From Candidatus Electrothrix aestuarii (GTDB lineage Bacteria > Desulfobacterota > Desulfobulbia > Desulfobulbales > Desulfobulbaceae): 64,000 nt of DNA. The position numbers and the translations under genes were made by a program. The notes under the pieces were generated by a model. It made no database searches. It was not told where the DNA came from and saw only the letters and a program-made list of their open reading frames with translations. Below are positions 26,216 through 34,964 of this stretch, piece after piece. Every line of letters begins with the position of its first letter. Position 1 is the first letter of the stretch. The stretch covers positions 3,809,907 through 3,873,906 of the forward strand of contig CP159373.1 in assembly GCA_032595685.2 (NCBI GenBank). Reading direction: 5' to 3'.

Positions 26216-26478
26216 AACCCAACACCTCCAGATTCCTCCGAATCACCGCATCCAACTCCGCCCCTTCCTTCATCTGCTGATACAGGGTCGCGGTCAGCTC
26301 TCCCATCTTCTCCTCAAAGGGCACCCCGTCATCCTCCAGCTCCTCAACCCCCACATAGCGGCCAGGCGTCAAAACATACTGATGCGACGTGATTTCTTCC
26401 AAGGTGGCCGATTTGCAAAAGCCCGGCTTGTCCTCGTAATGATGAATGATGAATCCTGAGTTATGAATTGTTTCCCCC
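26205..26478 (-). pseudogene. hsdM: hsdM, C-terminal fragment separated by IS insertion
   Basis: The last 90 residues of the DNA methyltransferase subunit ([52 protein letters not shown]) match the usual HsdM C terminus. It is cut from its N-terminal part by the element at 26479-27776. A frame that starts in the IS end (26516) would add 13 foreign residues, so a short separate protein could be made. Removing the IS and one CCC repeat joins it in frame to the other part. Just upstream of the family sequence is a low-complexity insert ([11 protein letters not shown]). Confidence 0.9.
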
Positions 26479-26504
26479 TGACCCGTCCTGAATATAGTTG
26501 ACAC
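26479..26504 (+). repeat. IS3 left inverted repeat
   Basis: The 26-bp end begins TGACCCGTCCTGAA and ends GTTGACAC. It pairs with 27751-27776. Twenty internal positions (GTCCTGAA...GTTGACAC) match at 16 of 20. Confidence 0.85.
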
Positions 26505-26532
26505 ATTAATGACCATTCAGGAGGGGAATAAT

Positions 26533-26931
26533 ATGAAAAAAGAACCTGTCAAACGTTACAGCCAGGCACTTAAACAACAGGTTGTCAGAGAGTACGAAGA
26601 GGGCGTCAGCATCTACAGCTTGCGTCAGAAATATGGCATTGGCGCTCACGGCACCGTAGAGCGATGGATTAAGAAGTTTGGCCGTTCCGGTTACCGCGCC
26701 GAGGTTGTGCATATCCAAACGGTTGAAGATCAGCTTGAATTTAAAGCAATGAAAAGCCGGATCAAGGAGCTGGAATCGGCATTGGCACAAAGCGTCCTTG
26801 AAAACCGGATGCTGGAAACCACGATAGAAGTAGCCGATCAATCATTGGGCACTGATATTAAAAAAATTTCGGGAGGAAATTATAACCAGGGCAGCAGCTG
26901 TAAGGCAGATCAGCAGGCAGGCGGCCTGTAA
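26533..26931 (+). CDS. IS3-family transposase OrfA
   Basis: The 132-residue protein has an N-terminal helix-turn-helix for binding the IS ends (SQALKQQVVREYEEGVSIYS then KYGIGAHGTVERWIKKFG) and a leucine-zipper-like helix (LEFKAMKSRIKELESALAQS). This is the typical OrfA layout. The ATG at 26533 has GGAGGGG 7 bp upstream and is preferred to an ATG at 26509. Near its end is a run of seven A (26860-26866), the likely frameshift region for making an OrfAB fusion. Confidence 0.85.
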   Translation: MKKEPVKRYSQALKQQVVREYEEGVSIYSLRQKYGIGAHGTVERWIKKFGRSGYRAEVVHIQTVEDQLEFKAMKSRIKELESALAQSVLENRMLETTIEVADQSLGTDIKKISGGNYNQGSSCKADQQAGGL

Positions 26932-27739
26932 CTGGTACGGTATCAGTCGGCAGGCATATTACCAGGCATTGCAGCGACAGATGCTCCAGGCAGCCGAAAA
27001 CCAACTCATCGTGGAACTGGTCAGGGCCATCCGCCAGCGTCACCCACGTATGGGCGGACGAAAACTGCATTACGAACTACAGGATTCGATGGCCGCCTTG
27101 GGAATTTCCAGGGGCAGAGACGCATTTTTCAAGCTGTTATCAGCACATAACCTGCTGGTCCCAACCAGACTCAGCCATCGCAAAACCACACATGCTGGCC
27201 TGTGGCGATGCCCCAATCTGTTGATTGATTTAACCATTACCCACGTCCATCAGGCCTGGGTTGGTGACATCACCTATATCACGACCGAGACGGGATTTGT
27301 TTATCTGGCTTTACTGACCGATGTTTTTTCTCGCTTTATTGTCGGCTTCGATCTCTCGTCGTCGCTTGCGGTCGAAGGGTGTGACCGGGCGCTGAAACAG
27401 GCGATAGCACAGGCTGACGGTGCTGATTTGCGTGGCCTGATCCATCATTCGGATCATGGGGTGCAATACACCGCCTGGCTGTACCGGGAGCGATTGCAAA
27501 AGATGGAGATACGTTCCAGCATGGGAGAAGTGGGCAACTGTTACGAAAACGCCTTAGCTGAACGAGTGAATGGAATCTTAAAAGGCGAATATGGCCTTGA
27601 CGACCTTTTCATTGATAAGGAACATGCTCAGAAAGCTGTCCGGGAAGCTGTATGGCTATACAATTATGAACGGCCTCACCTGGCACTCAACTATGGAAAG
27701 CCTGCAGAGATTTATTTTGAGAAAATTGATGTGAAGTAG
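26834..27739 (+). CDS. IS3-family transposase OrfB (DDE integrase core)
   Basis: The rve-fold catalytic domain has the D-D-E triad: WVGDITYI, HHSDHGVQY and NALAERVNGILKGEY, with 35 residues between the last two, as in IS3. An HTH_21-like part (RHPRMGGRKLHYEL) and the C-terminal YNYERPHLALNYGKP also fit. The frame opens after a stop at 26831 and has no ATG; family sequence (RQAACNWYGISRQAYYQ) is already present before the first possible start, TTG at 26969. This means it is normally made by frameshifting from OrfA. Its frame is +1 relative to OrfA, not the usual -1. Confidence 0.88.
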   Translation, partial: PINHWALILKKFREEIITRAAAVRQISRQAACNWYGISRQAYYQALQRQMLQAAENQLIVELVRAIRQRHPRMGGRKLHYELQDSMAALGISRGRDAFFKLLSAHNLLVPTRLSHRKTTHAGLWRCPNLLIDLTITHVHQAWVGDITYITTETGFVYLALLTDVFSRFIVGFDLSSSLAVEGCDRALKQAIAQADGADLRGLIHHSDHGVQYTAWLYRERLQKMEIRSSMGEVGNCYENALAERVNGILKGEYGLDDLFIDKEHAQKAVREAVWLYNYERPHLALNYGKPAEIYFEKIDVK

Positions 27740-27750
27740 TTACTATTTTG

Positions 27751-27776
27751 GTGTCAACATATTTCAGGACTTGACA
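27751..27776 (-). repeat. IS3 right inverted repeat
   Basis: Read on the minus strand it begins TGTCAAGTCCTGAA and ends GTTGACAC, the partner of the left end. The CCC target duplication follows immediately at 27777-27779. Confidence 0.85.
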
Positions 27777-29134
27777 CCCTTCACTTCAGCATTCATCATT
27801 CTGCATTCATAATTCTCCCCCCGCCAGGCATGATAGGTCCGGGCGATTTCGCCGATCTCCTCATCGGACAGCTCCCGATGCACCCGGTCAATCAGCGAGC
27901 CCATTTTGCGGGCATCGATAAACAGGGTCTCGCCCTGGCGATCGCGAAATCCCTGCGCGGCATCCGCCTTTTTGTTCTTGCTGATAAACCAGAGACAGAC
28001 CGGTATGGCGGTGGTGAAAAAGAGCTGCCCCGGCAGGGCAATCATGCAATCCACCAGGTCATTTTCAATAATCTTTTTGCGGATCTCCCCCTCGGAATTG
28101 GTGGTGGTGCTCATGGAGCCGTTGGCCAGGACAAAACCCGCCACCCCGTTTTCCGAGAGCTTGGAGATCATGTGGAGAATCCAGGCGTAGTTGGCATTAT
28201 TGGCAGGCGGCACCTCGTAGCCAGCCCAGCGCGGATCATCAATGAGCTCGTCCGCAGCCCGCCACCCTTTCAGGTTAAAGGGCGGATTGGCCATGATGTA
28301 ATCTGCCTTGAGGTCCGGGTGCTGATCCCGGAAAAAGGTGTCTGCCGGGGCCTCACCCAGATTGCCGGAAATACCCCGGATGGCCAGGTTCATCTTGGCC
28401 AGCTTGCGGGTGGTGGCAATGGATTCCTGGCCGTAGATGGAAATATCCCTGCTGTTGCCGTGGTGGCTCTCAACAAACTTGATGGACTGGACAAACATGC
28501 CGCCGGAACCGCAGCAGGGATCATAGATCTTGCCCTTGTAGGGCTCAATCATCTCGGCAATCAGATTAACCACCACCTTGGGGGTGTAGAACTCACCGCC
28601 CCGCTGACCCTCAGAGGCGGCAAACTTGGCCAGGAAATACTCATAGACCCGGCCCACCACATCTTCCTTTTTATCCGCCACCGTATCAATATTGGAGATG
28701 GTGTCTATCAGGGCGGCCAGCTTGCTGCCCTCCAGCCCCAGACGGGAGAAATAGTTGTCCGGCAGGGCCCCTTTCAGGGCCTTGTTTGTCTTCTCCACCG
28801 TGGCCAGGGCCGTGTCGATCTTGATGGCAATATCATCCTGCTTGGCCTGCTGCTTCACATAGCTCCAGCGCGCTTCCTCGGGCAGGAAAAAGACATTCTT
28901 CATGGTGTAAAACTCCACCATGTCCACATACTTCTCCTTGCCCTCGGCAATGAGCTCTGCCCTGCGCTCCTCAAACTTGTCACTGGCAAATTTGAGAAAG
29001 ATGAGGCTCAGGACCACATGCTTATAATCTGCCGAGGAAACCGAGCCCCGGAGCTTATTGGCGGTGTCCCAGAGGATTTGCTCAAAACTGTCTGCTTTCT
29101 TTGTTGCCTTCTTGTTTGCTGCTTTTTTTGCCAT
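27764..29134 (-). pseudogene. hsdM: hsdM, N-terminal and catalytic part (interrupted by IS3)
   Basis: The type I N6-adenine methyltransferase subunit is cut after about 452 native codons. Present are the N-terminal helical domain (FEQILWDTANKLRGSVSSADY), the SAM-binding segment IYDPCCGSGGMFVQS and the catalytic MANPPFNLKGW. Missing is the C-terminal helix bundle that packs on HsdS, now at 26205-26478. The end includes a low-complexity insert (NYECRMMNAEV) and four foreign residues from the IS. The combined protein would have 542 residues, normal for HsdM. Whether the two halves can still form an active M2S complex is unknown. Confidence 0.9.
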
Positions 29135-29205
29135 GTGATTCCTTATGTTCCTTATGATGAAGGGGCAGTGACTCCCCGAATTATCTCTTATATTATTGAG
29201 GGTTG

Positions 29206-29268
29206 TGTAGGGGCGAATCTATGTGTTCGCCCTTGCATGTCGGGCAGACACGCAGGTCTGCCCCTACA
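29206..29268. repeat. TGTAGGGGCG-type double hairpin repeat
   Basis: TGTAGGGGCGAA (29206-29217) and GTCTGCCCCTACA (29256-29268) bracket two small stems, GGGCGAA/TTCGCCC and GGGCAGAC/GTCTGCCC. A related element is at 54820-54849. It lies between hsdM and a small gene on the same strand. Confidence 0.75.
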
Positions 29269-29306
29269 ATTTCTTTGAAAACGATGAGCTGCTTCTTGAT
29301 ATCCTC

Positions 29307-29600
29307 CTAGAATGGAGGATCCTCATTTTCTTGGGAAGAATTTTCCGTGTCCTGCCCTTGCTCAGCCTCCTGTTCTGCCAATAATTCATGGTAGCCATTT
29401 TGGTGTAACCAGAGCGGATCAGCATTGCGGGCAATAAATTCATCAACAGGCATTCCGTCAATGCTTGGTGGACGCCGGACACGCTTCTGTTTGCCATTAA
29501 TGAAAATGGTTTTGTACTGTTCCCTGTTCACTTTTTTCTGGCGCTTTTGTTCTGGTGTGAGCTTGGGTTTGCGGCCTTTGAGTTTTTTGGACTTAGACAT
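29307..29600 (-). CDS. Small hypothetical protein, basic N terminus and acidic C terminus
   Basis: From the Met at 29600 the product has 97 residues. The first third is strongly basic (KSKKLKGRKPKLTPEQKRQ). The middle part has KTIFINGKQKRVRRPPSIDG and VDEFIARNADPLWLHQNGYHE. The end is acidic and Gln/Glu-rich. The longer frame starting at 29765 would run through two strong hairpins, so the shorter start is preferred although no ribosome site is visible. The sequence looks protein-like, but I recognise no family; a nucleic-acid-binding role is only suggested by the basic part. Confidence 0.5.
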   Translation of the reverse strand: MSKSKKLKGRKPKLTPEQKRQKKVNREQYKTIFINGKQKRVRRPPSIDGMPVDEFIARNADPLWLHQNGYHELLAEQEAEQGQDTENSSQENEDPPF

Positions 29601-29624
29601 AGAATGCAAAAAAAGTAAATAAGT

Positions 29625-29650
29625 AAACCACCCCCAGAGGGGGTGGTTTT
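29625..29650. terminator. Strong bidirectional hairpin
   Basis: CCACCCCC (29628-29635) pairs with GGGGGTGG (29639-29646) around AGA, with AAA before and TTTT after. It lies between the transporter-operon terminator and the start of the small gene at 29600. Confidence 0.6.
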
Positions 29651-29660
29651 CTACGATGGA

Positions 29661-29699
29661 ATAAAAAAGGCATCTCCCGAGGTAAGTGAGAGATGCCTT
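29661..29699 (-). terminator. Rho-independent terminator of the Gld-type transporter operon
   Basis: On the minus strand AAGGCATCTC and GAGATGCCTT (29699-29690 with 29676-29667) form a perfect ten-base stem followed by TTTTTTAT. It is downstream of the DUF4340 gene and of repeat copy C. Confidence 0.85.
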
Positions 29700-29749
29700 G
29701 TGCATGGTTAGTGGTGTGTTTACGAGTGGGAAACGAGCCATTTTCAGTA

Positions 29750-29860
29750 CCCGGCGTTGAAACACCGGGCTATTTTCGGCTGTCCCTCCGGGACGCTATG
29801 TCCCGGATATCCCCGCCCCGGAGGGGCGATCGATAATAGCCCATCGTTTTAACGGTGGGC
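29750..29860. repeat. Four-hairpin dispersed repeat, copy C (inverted relative to copy B)
   Basis: CCCGGCGTTGAAACACCGGG (29750-29769) leads, then CTATTTTCG, TGTCCCTCCGGGACG, CCCCGCCCCGGAGGGG, CGATAATAG, and CCCATCGTTTTAACGGTGGG. Read on the minus strand it matches copy B hairpin for hairpin. It starts 15 bp after the DUF4340 stop. Confidence 0.85.
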
Positions 29861-29875
29861 GAGTCAGAGAACGCT

Positions 29876-31126
29876 TTACTCCGCAGGAAGCGCTGCTTCC
29901 TCCTCCTGAGAATCCTCCGTTTCCTGCTCTACTGGTGCAGCCTCGTCAGCGGTCTCCGCCTCCTCAGCAGCAGGTGCAACAGCATCCTCTCCCGATTCTG
30001 GCGCAGTAAGGGCCTCGCCGTCCTGCTCGCCCTGCTCGCTCAGTTCTTCTTGCACGGCTTGGTCAGTCTGGTCAGAGACATCTTCCTCCGGGAACTCAGG
30101 CAGAACCGCCTGCTCAACCGCTGGCGCAGGCAGATCAAGAGCCGGAGCCCCCTGTTCTGCGGCAGCAGGTGTCTTTTCCTTTGGCTCCTCATAACCGACC
30201 AGCAGTTTTTCCCGCTTGGCCTCGGTCAGGCCTTCAACCAGCCATTTGCCGACCTTAAAGTAGAGGTCGTTATTGGACATCTTGAGGATAAAATACGCAT
30301 CCTTCTCATCATCGTTCTTGGCAAAGGCATAGGTTAGCTTGCTGTCGTCCTCCTTGGTCACGGTGAACTCCACAGCCGGGGCCTTGCTCAAAAGCTCAGC
30401 TGATTTCACCGGATCAAGCACAGACTGGACAGAAAGGGCCGTGATCTTACTCAGCAGGGAATCCACCTCGTCCTTATTGGTTTCCTCCTTGCTCGCGCCT
30501 TCCAAGGTCCAGATGCTTTCCTTGTCCTCTTTCTTCTTGGTCAGGGAGATATCGCCCAGCGTAACCGCTTTGAGCTCATCCTTGCTCAGGTTTGCCAGGC
30601 TGCGATCCAGCCAGCTGTCCGCATCCACATCCACCTCGTGGCTGCCCACAGGGATGCTGACCACCGCATCCTGGTCTGCTTTGCGGACATGGCTGTTGCG
30701 CACCCCGGCAGAGGTACCCAGGTAGAAATCACCTGCAACAGCATCTCCTTTTCTCAGGACAACATGACGCTCAAAATTATCCTCAGCAGTCTTAAAACGC
30801 TTGGCAGCTCCCTTGGTGGTGGCCACTGCCAGGCCCTGGTGGGCCTCAGCAAGTTTTTTCAGCAATTCATCAATCTGTCCCTGACTTGCTGGTGCGGAAA
30901 AAGCACGGGGCATGATCCAACCATTGCCACTTTTTTCCAGGATCAGCTCCTCGCCCTCTGGTCCTGTTATTTCAACCGAGGTTATGCTGCCAGGCGTAAA
31001 GGAAAGAAAGGCTGAGTCCGGGGCTGTGGATTCCAGGTTAACTGCCTGTTGTTGATGGACAGCCACGGTCAAGCCGATCTGGAAAATAAGCAGAACTGCG
31101 GCTGCATAGATTATTGCCTTTATCAT
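29876..31126 (-). CDS. DUF4340-domain protein of a Gld-type ABC transporter
   Basis: The 416-residue protein has one N-terminal membrane anchor (IIYAAAVLLIFQIGLTVAV) and an extracytoplasmic DUF4340-like domain (about 35-315) with repeated beta units such as SITSVEITGPEGEELILEKSGNGW. The last 100 residues are Ala/Glu/Pro-rich and very acidic. DUF4340 proteins are regularly encoded with GldA/GldFG-like ABC transporters, and the gene overlaps the permease gene by 4 bp (ATGA), so it is part of that complex. The substrate is unknown. The acidic tail is longer than the family core needs and may be disordered. Confidence 0.8.
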   Translation of the reverse strand: MIKAIIYAAAVLLIFQIGLTVAVHQQQAVNLESTAPDSAFLSFTPGSITSVEITGPEGEELILEKSGNGWIMPRAFSAPASQGQIDELLKKLAEAHQGLAVATTKGAAKRFKTAEDNFERHVVLRKGDAVAGDFYLGTSAGVRNSHVRKADQDAVVSIPVGSHEVDVDADSWLDRSLANLSKDELKAVTLGDISLTKKKEDKESIWTLEGASKEETNKDEVDSLLSKITALSVQSVLDPVKSAELLSKAPAVEFTVTKEDDSKLTYAFAKNDDEKDAYFILKMSNNDLYFKVGKWLVEGLTEAKREKLLVGYEEPKEKTPAAAEQGAPALDLPAPAVEQAVLPEFPEEDVSDQTDQAVQEELSEQGEQDGEALTAPESGEDAVAPAAEEAETADEAAPVEQETEDSQEEEAALPAE

Positions 31127-34038
31127 GATGATACCCTCCCTGTCTCAGGCTGCAAAAAGGCCAGTTGCCGTTCCTCTGCCCGTTTGCGGATGCGAAATCG
31201 GAGCAACCAGATGATGACCAGACCAAGCAGCACAAGACCGTAGTTGAGATACTCCCAGAAAAGCTGTTGGTTCTTGGTGATGGGATTCAGCGGACGGGAA
31301 AAATGACTTCTGCCGCGAATGGAGAGCAGGCCCCGGTCCTCCAGAGACCAGTCCACGGTATTGGCGACCAGCTGCACCGGTCCCAGGTAATTAGTCCGCA
31401 TCACACTGGAAGCAATGCCCAAAACCGTATCGCTGAGAAAGCTGTTGGAACCGAACAGGATGATCCGAGCCGTATCCGGGGATTTATCCAATTGGCGAAT
31501 AATAAGCTCTTCTTTTTTCTTTTCTTCCTCTTGTCCTGGTGGGGTCTGTTGCGGCTCTTTTTCCTCCTCATCTTTTTTCAGCAGAGGAGATGGTTTGCCG
31601 GTGAAGTAAGAGGTAAAACCACCTTCAATGGCTGCCGCCAGGAGATGTTTGCCCTGTTCTCCCTCAACTGCAAATCCCAAGTCCCCGTTGGTCTGGAAAT
31701 CAGGTTGAATCATGGTGGAGGAAGAAAGCCAGCTCTTGTCCGTGCTTTCCAGCAGGCGAATCACCTTGCGTCCCTTGTTCTTCTCCTTATCAATAGTGAT
31801 GGGAGAGACCCAGTTCATGGTAACCTGCTGCAAACCAGAGGTTATGCCACTATCTTCGTTCATGCCGTCAGGGCGGATATCAACAAAATAGGGATAATTG
31901 ACCAGCTTGGTTTCCCGGACCATAAAGCCTCCCAGATTGCGTTGTACCGGCACTGGGAAAGGAGTATTCTGGGGATCAAGCACCATCTGTTTTTCGATGC
32001 TGATGCCGTTATGTTGCAGCCAATCTTCCAGCCCTGTTTTTTTCTCGCTCATGGAGAGCTGGCCTTTGAGATCCACCTGATAGGGTGAGGCCGCCAGAAT
32101 GACAGTGCCACCCTGCATCAGGAACTGATCCACCGCAAAGAGCTTCTTCTCATCCAGCTCCTGCGGGGCCGCCACCATCAGGATATCTGCCTCGCCTGGA
32201 ACCTGGCCTTTTTCCAGAGCCGCATCCGTGACCGTATGCTCCTGGGAGAGCAGTTCGCGCAGGGCATCGAACTTAGGACCATCGCCACCGGGAATGCCGT
32301 ACTGGGGCATGGGCGGCATGGATTTCGGGACGCTCAGGGCGATATTCTTGGTAAAGCCGGTGGCAAAACGCTTCAGACCCGCATCAATGGCCCGCTTCAG
32401 GCTTTCTTTTTCAAAATCTTCAGGTAGAGGCACCTCAACGGTCTGGTCGCCACTTTGCAGCATCATGTAGAACCAGAAGGTATTTTGGTCAAAGAGACTG
32501 GCCGCCATAGGACGAAAACCGTATTCCCGGCTGATCTGATCAGCAACAGCGCCGTTATTCGCCTCAGGATCAATAAGGGTTGCGCTGAACCGGCCACCAC
32601 TCTCTGCTTCCAGCTCCTTGCTCAGCTCCAACAGGTCGCCTTTTACTTTCACCAGCTCCTCTGGCAAACGCTCATCTGCGGAAAAATAGCCGGTCAACGC
32701 AACCGGTTTTTTCATGGAGCTGAACAGATCACCGCCCGCCTGATAGCTGTACAGAACCTTTTTGATGGCCCGGGTGATATCGTATTCCGGATTGCGCAGT
32801 TCTACATCCAGGTTCTGCTCATCCTGGGCCTTGACCTCGATGAGATCGCGGAACCCCAAGGTCTCGAACTGATCACCGTAGCGGATCAGGATATCAAAAT
32901 AGGAGTTGGTCACCGAGGCCTGATACTTGCTGGCCGTCTGAAAGGGTACGGGGCGGATGCCGTATTTCTGGCCAGCTTCCTGCTCCAAATCCGGGTTATC
33001 TGCCGGATCAATGAACTCAACCCGGACCTTATCCTTGCCAGCAATGGCATATTCCTCCAGCAGGTCACGCAGACGGGGTACCAGCGGGGCCAACAGGGGA
33101 TGGGTCTGGGCGGAAAAATAACCGCGAATCAGCAGAGGCTCGCGAATCTGCTCCAGATAGCTGCGGGTCGCATCGGAGATAGAGTAGATATCGCCATCGG
33201 TCATGTCGGAACGCAACTCACCCATAGGGGCCAGCCAGAGATTAGCGGCCAGAAAGTTGGCAATGAGCAGACCGCAGGCAATCTGCCAAGCCCGATGATT
33301 GCTATTGACCGGGTTGCCTGCCCAGCGGATCTTTTCCAGGCCGTAGATGTTCAGGCAGAGAAAAACACCCATAATGCCCAGGTAATAATAGAGATCACGC
33401 AGATCAATCACCCCACGGGTAATGGAATGAAAACGGGAGCCGCTCCCCAGTAGCTGGAGGATTTCCGCCCCCTTATTGCCGAAAAAGGCTGCCAAAGTAT
33501 CAGAACCGATCAGATAGAGCAGACCGCAGATCAGCGAGGTGGTGATCAGGCTGACGATCTGGTTCTCAGATTTTACGCTGACAAATAAGCCGATAGAGAT
33601 ATAAGCTGCGGCCAGAAAGAGCGAGGCCAGATACCCGCCCAACACCGGGCCCCAATCCAGGGGACCGAGGAAGCTCACCGTGATTGCCAAGGGCAGGGTC
33701 ATCAGCAGGGCCAGGGAAATCAGGGCCAGACAGGCCAGGAATTTACCGAGCACCAAGGTCACAGGTCGGACCGGCGAGGTCAGGAGGAACTCCAAGGTTC
33801 CGGCCCGATGCTCTTCTGCCCACATCCGCATGGTAATGGCGGCAACGAGAAAGATGAGCAGGATGGGCATCCACTCAAACAGGGCCCGAAGTTCGGTAAT
33901 ATTGCGGGAGAAGAAGGTCTCCACCCAGAAGAAAATAAATAAGGTTGTCGCAAGAAAGGTGCCGAGAAAGATAAAGGCCACCGGAGAGCTGAAAAAGGCC
34001 CCGAATTCCTTGCGTGCTATGCGAAATAATGTGCTCAT
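31123..34038 (-). CDS. Fused ABC-2 permease and GldG-type auxiliary protein
   Basis: The 971-residue protein joins two parts. Residues 1-240 form an ABC-2 permease with six helices (starting IARKEFGAFFSSPVAFIFLGTF and including EEHRAGTLEFLLTSPVRP). After another helix (about 255-275) comes a large extracytoplasmic GldG-like domain (about 280-930), including YFSAQTHPLLAPLVPRLRDLL, VEFIDPADNPDLEQEA and ALTGYFSADERLPEEL. A last helix (EYLNYGLVLLGLVIIWLL) and a basic tail follow. In Bacteroidetes the separate GldF and GldG serve gliding; outside that phylum such fusions are common and their role is uncertain. It overlaps both neighbouring genes by 4 bp. Confidence 0.88.
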   Translation of the reverse strand: MSTLFRIARKEFGAFFSSPVAFIFLGTFLATTLFIFFWVETFFSRNITELRALFEWMPILLIFLVAAITMRMWAEEHRAGTLEFLLTSPVRPVTLVLGKFLACLALISLALLMTLPLAITVSFLGPLDWGPVLGGYLASLFLAAAYISIGLFVSVKSENQIVSLITTSLICGLLYLIGSDTLAAFFGNKGAEILQLLGSGSRFHSITRGVIDLRDLYYYLGIMGVFLCLNIYGLEKIRWAGNPVNSNHRAWQIACGLLIANFLAANLWLAPMGELRSDMTDGDIYSISDATRSYLEQIREPLLIRGYFSAQTHPLLAPLVPRLRDLLEEYAIAGKDKVRVEFIDPADNPDLEQEAGQKYGIRPVPFQTASKYQASVTNSYFDILIRYGDQFETLGFRDLIEVKAQDEQNLDVELRNPEYDITRAIKKVLYSYQAGGDLFSSMKKPVALTGYFSADERLPEELVKVKGDLLELSKELEAESGGRFSATLIDPEANNGAVADQISREYGFRPMAASLFDQNTFWFYMMLQSGDQTVEVPLPEDFEKESLKRAIDAGLKRFATGFTKNIALSVPKSMPPMPQYGIPGGDGPKFDALRELLSQEHTVTDAALEKGQVPGEADILMVAAPQELDEKKLFAVDQFLMQGGTVILAASPYQVDLKGQLSMSEKKTGLEDWLQHNGISIEKQMVLDPQNTPFPVPVQRNLGGFMVRETKLVNYPYFVDIRPDGMNEDSGITSGLQQVTMNWVSPITIDKEKNKGRKVIRLLESTDKSWLSSSTMIQPDFQTNGDLGFAVEGEQGKHLLAAAIEGGFTSYFTGKPSPLLKKDEEEKEPQQTPPGQEEEKKKEELIIRQLDKSPDTARIILFGSNSFLSDTVLGIASSVMRTNYLGPVQLVANTVDWSLEDRGLLSIRGRSHFSRPLNPITKNQQLFWEYLNYGLVLLGLVIIWLLRFRIRKRAEERQLAFLQPETGRVSS

Positions 34039-34964
34039 GATGCGGCACCTCCTCTCTCACTGATCTCGGCAAAGACCGTTTCCAGATTGCGGGACTCAAA
34101 ATGCATGGCAAAGAGCTGCCAGTCCTTTTCATGAATCGCCTTGGCCAAAGCCGCTGCTGTTGCCTTGCCGTCTGCATCTGCGTTCAATTCCAGCTCGAAT
34201 TGCTGCTCCCTGGTTGCTGCGACAGAGGCCACCTGGGCAAAGGATTGAAAGTATTCCAGCGCAGCGTCTGCGTCGCCATCGGTGCTGATGAGGAGTTTCG
34301 AGCTCTGTTGTAAGCCATCGACCTGGGCATCCAGGGCCATAGCGCCGTCCTTGATAATGATCACCCGGTCACAGATGGCCTGCACCTCCTGGAGAATATG
34401 GGTGGACACGATGACCGTCGAGGTCTTGGCGAGATCAGCAATTAAGGTCCGCATATGCTGAATCTGGGTGGGATCAAGCCCGTTGGTCGGCTCATCCAAA
34501 ATCAGAATATCCGGTTTATGGAGGATGGCCTGGGCCACACCGGTCCGCTGCCGATACCCTCGGGAAAGGGTGGAAAGTTGCTTGCTGGCCTTTGCCTCCA
34601 GGGCAGTTCGCGCCACAGCCGAACGGATCAGTGCGGGTCGGTCCTGGGTCGCTACCCCGTGCAGGGTCGCACTGTACTCCAGGTACTCCAGCACGGTCAT
34701 CTCGGGATAGACAGGGCAGTTTTCCGGGAGATACCCTATCTTCTTCTGGATTTTGCGACGATCCTTGCCCACATCCAGGCCATCAATGGTGATGCTCCCC
34801 TCAGTCGGCTCAAGATAGCCGGTCATCATTTTCATAATGGTGGTCTTGCCCGCACCGTTATGCCCTAGCAGGCCGACAATTTCACCCTGGCCTATCTCAA
34901 ACGAGACCTTATCGACTGCTGTAAAGTCGCCATATTTTCTGGTGAGGTGTTCAACTTTAATCAT
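34035..34964 (-). CDS. GldA-type ABC transporter ATP-binding protein
   Basis: A 309-residue ABC ATPase. Motifs: Walker A GLLGHNGAGKTT, Q-loop IGYLPENCPVYPEMTVLEYL, signature LSRGYRQRTGVAQAIL, Walker B ILILDEPTNGLDPTQ and H-loop VSTHILQE. The C-terminal 85 residues form the extra domain common in ABC-2 exporters. The ATG at 34964 has GGAG 8 bp upstream; the longer frame starts at 35000. It is the first gene of the three-gene transporter operon. Confidence 0.9.
   Translation of the reverse strand: MIKVEHLTRKYGDFTAVDKVSFEIGQGEIVGLLGHNGAGKTTIMKMMTGYLEPTEGSITIDGLDVGKDRRKIQKKIGYLPENCPVYPEMTVLEYLEYSATLHGVATQDRPALIRSAVARTALEAKASKQLSTLSRGYRQRTGVAQAILHKPDILILDEPTNGLDPTQIQHMRTLIADLAKTSTVIVSTHILQEVQAICDRVIIIKDGAMALDAQVDGLQQSSKLLISTDGDADAALEYFQSFAQVASVAATREQQFELELNADADGKATAAALAKAIHEKDWQLFAMHFESRNLETVFAEISERGGAAS

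Larger units (their letters stand above)
26479..27776 (+). mobile_element. IS3-family insertion sequence in hsdM
   Basis: A 1298-bp element bounded by imperfect 26-bp inverted repeats. The left end is TGACCCGTCCTGAA (26479 onward) and the right end, read inward, is TGTCAAGTCCTGAA (27776 backward); both begin with TG, as in IS3 elements, and end in GTTGACAC. It is flanked by the direct repeat CCC (26476-26478 and 27777-27779), consistent with a 3-bp target duplication. It contains orfA and orfB for a DDE transposase, which appear intact. Transcription is opposite to hsdM. Confidence 0.9.

Noticed and set aside
29601-29765. Upstream part of the small minus-strand frame (extension to 29765)
   Set aside because: It would translate through two strong hairpins including the operon terminator; only the part from 29600 is kept.
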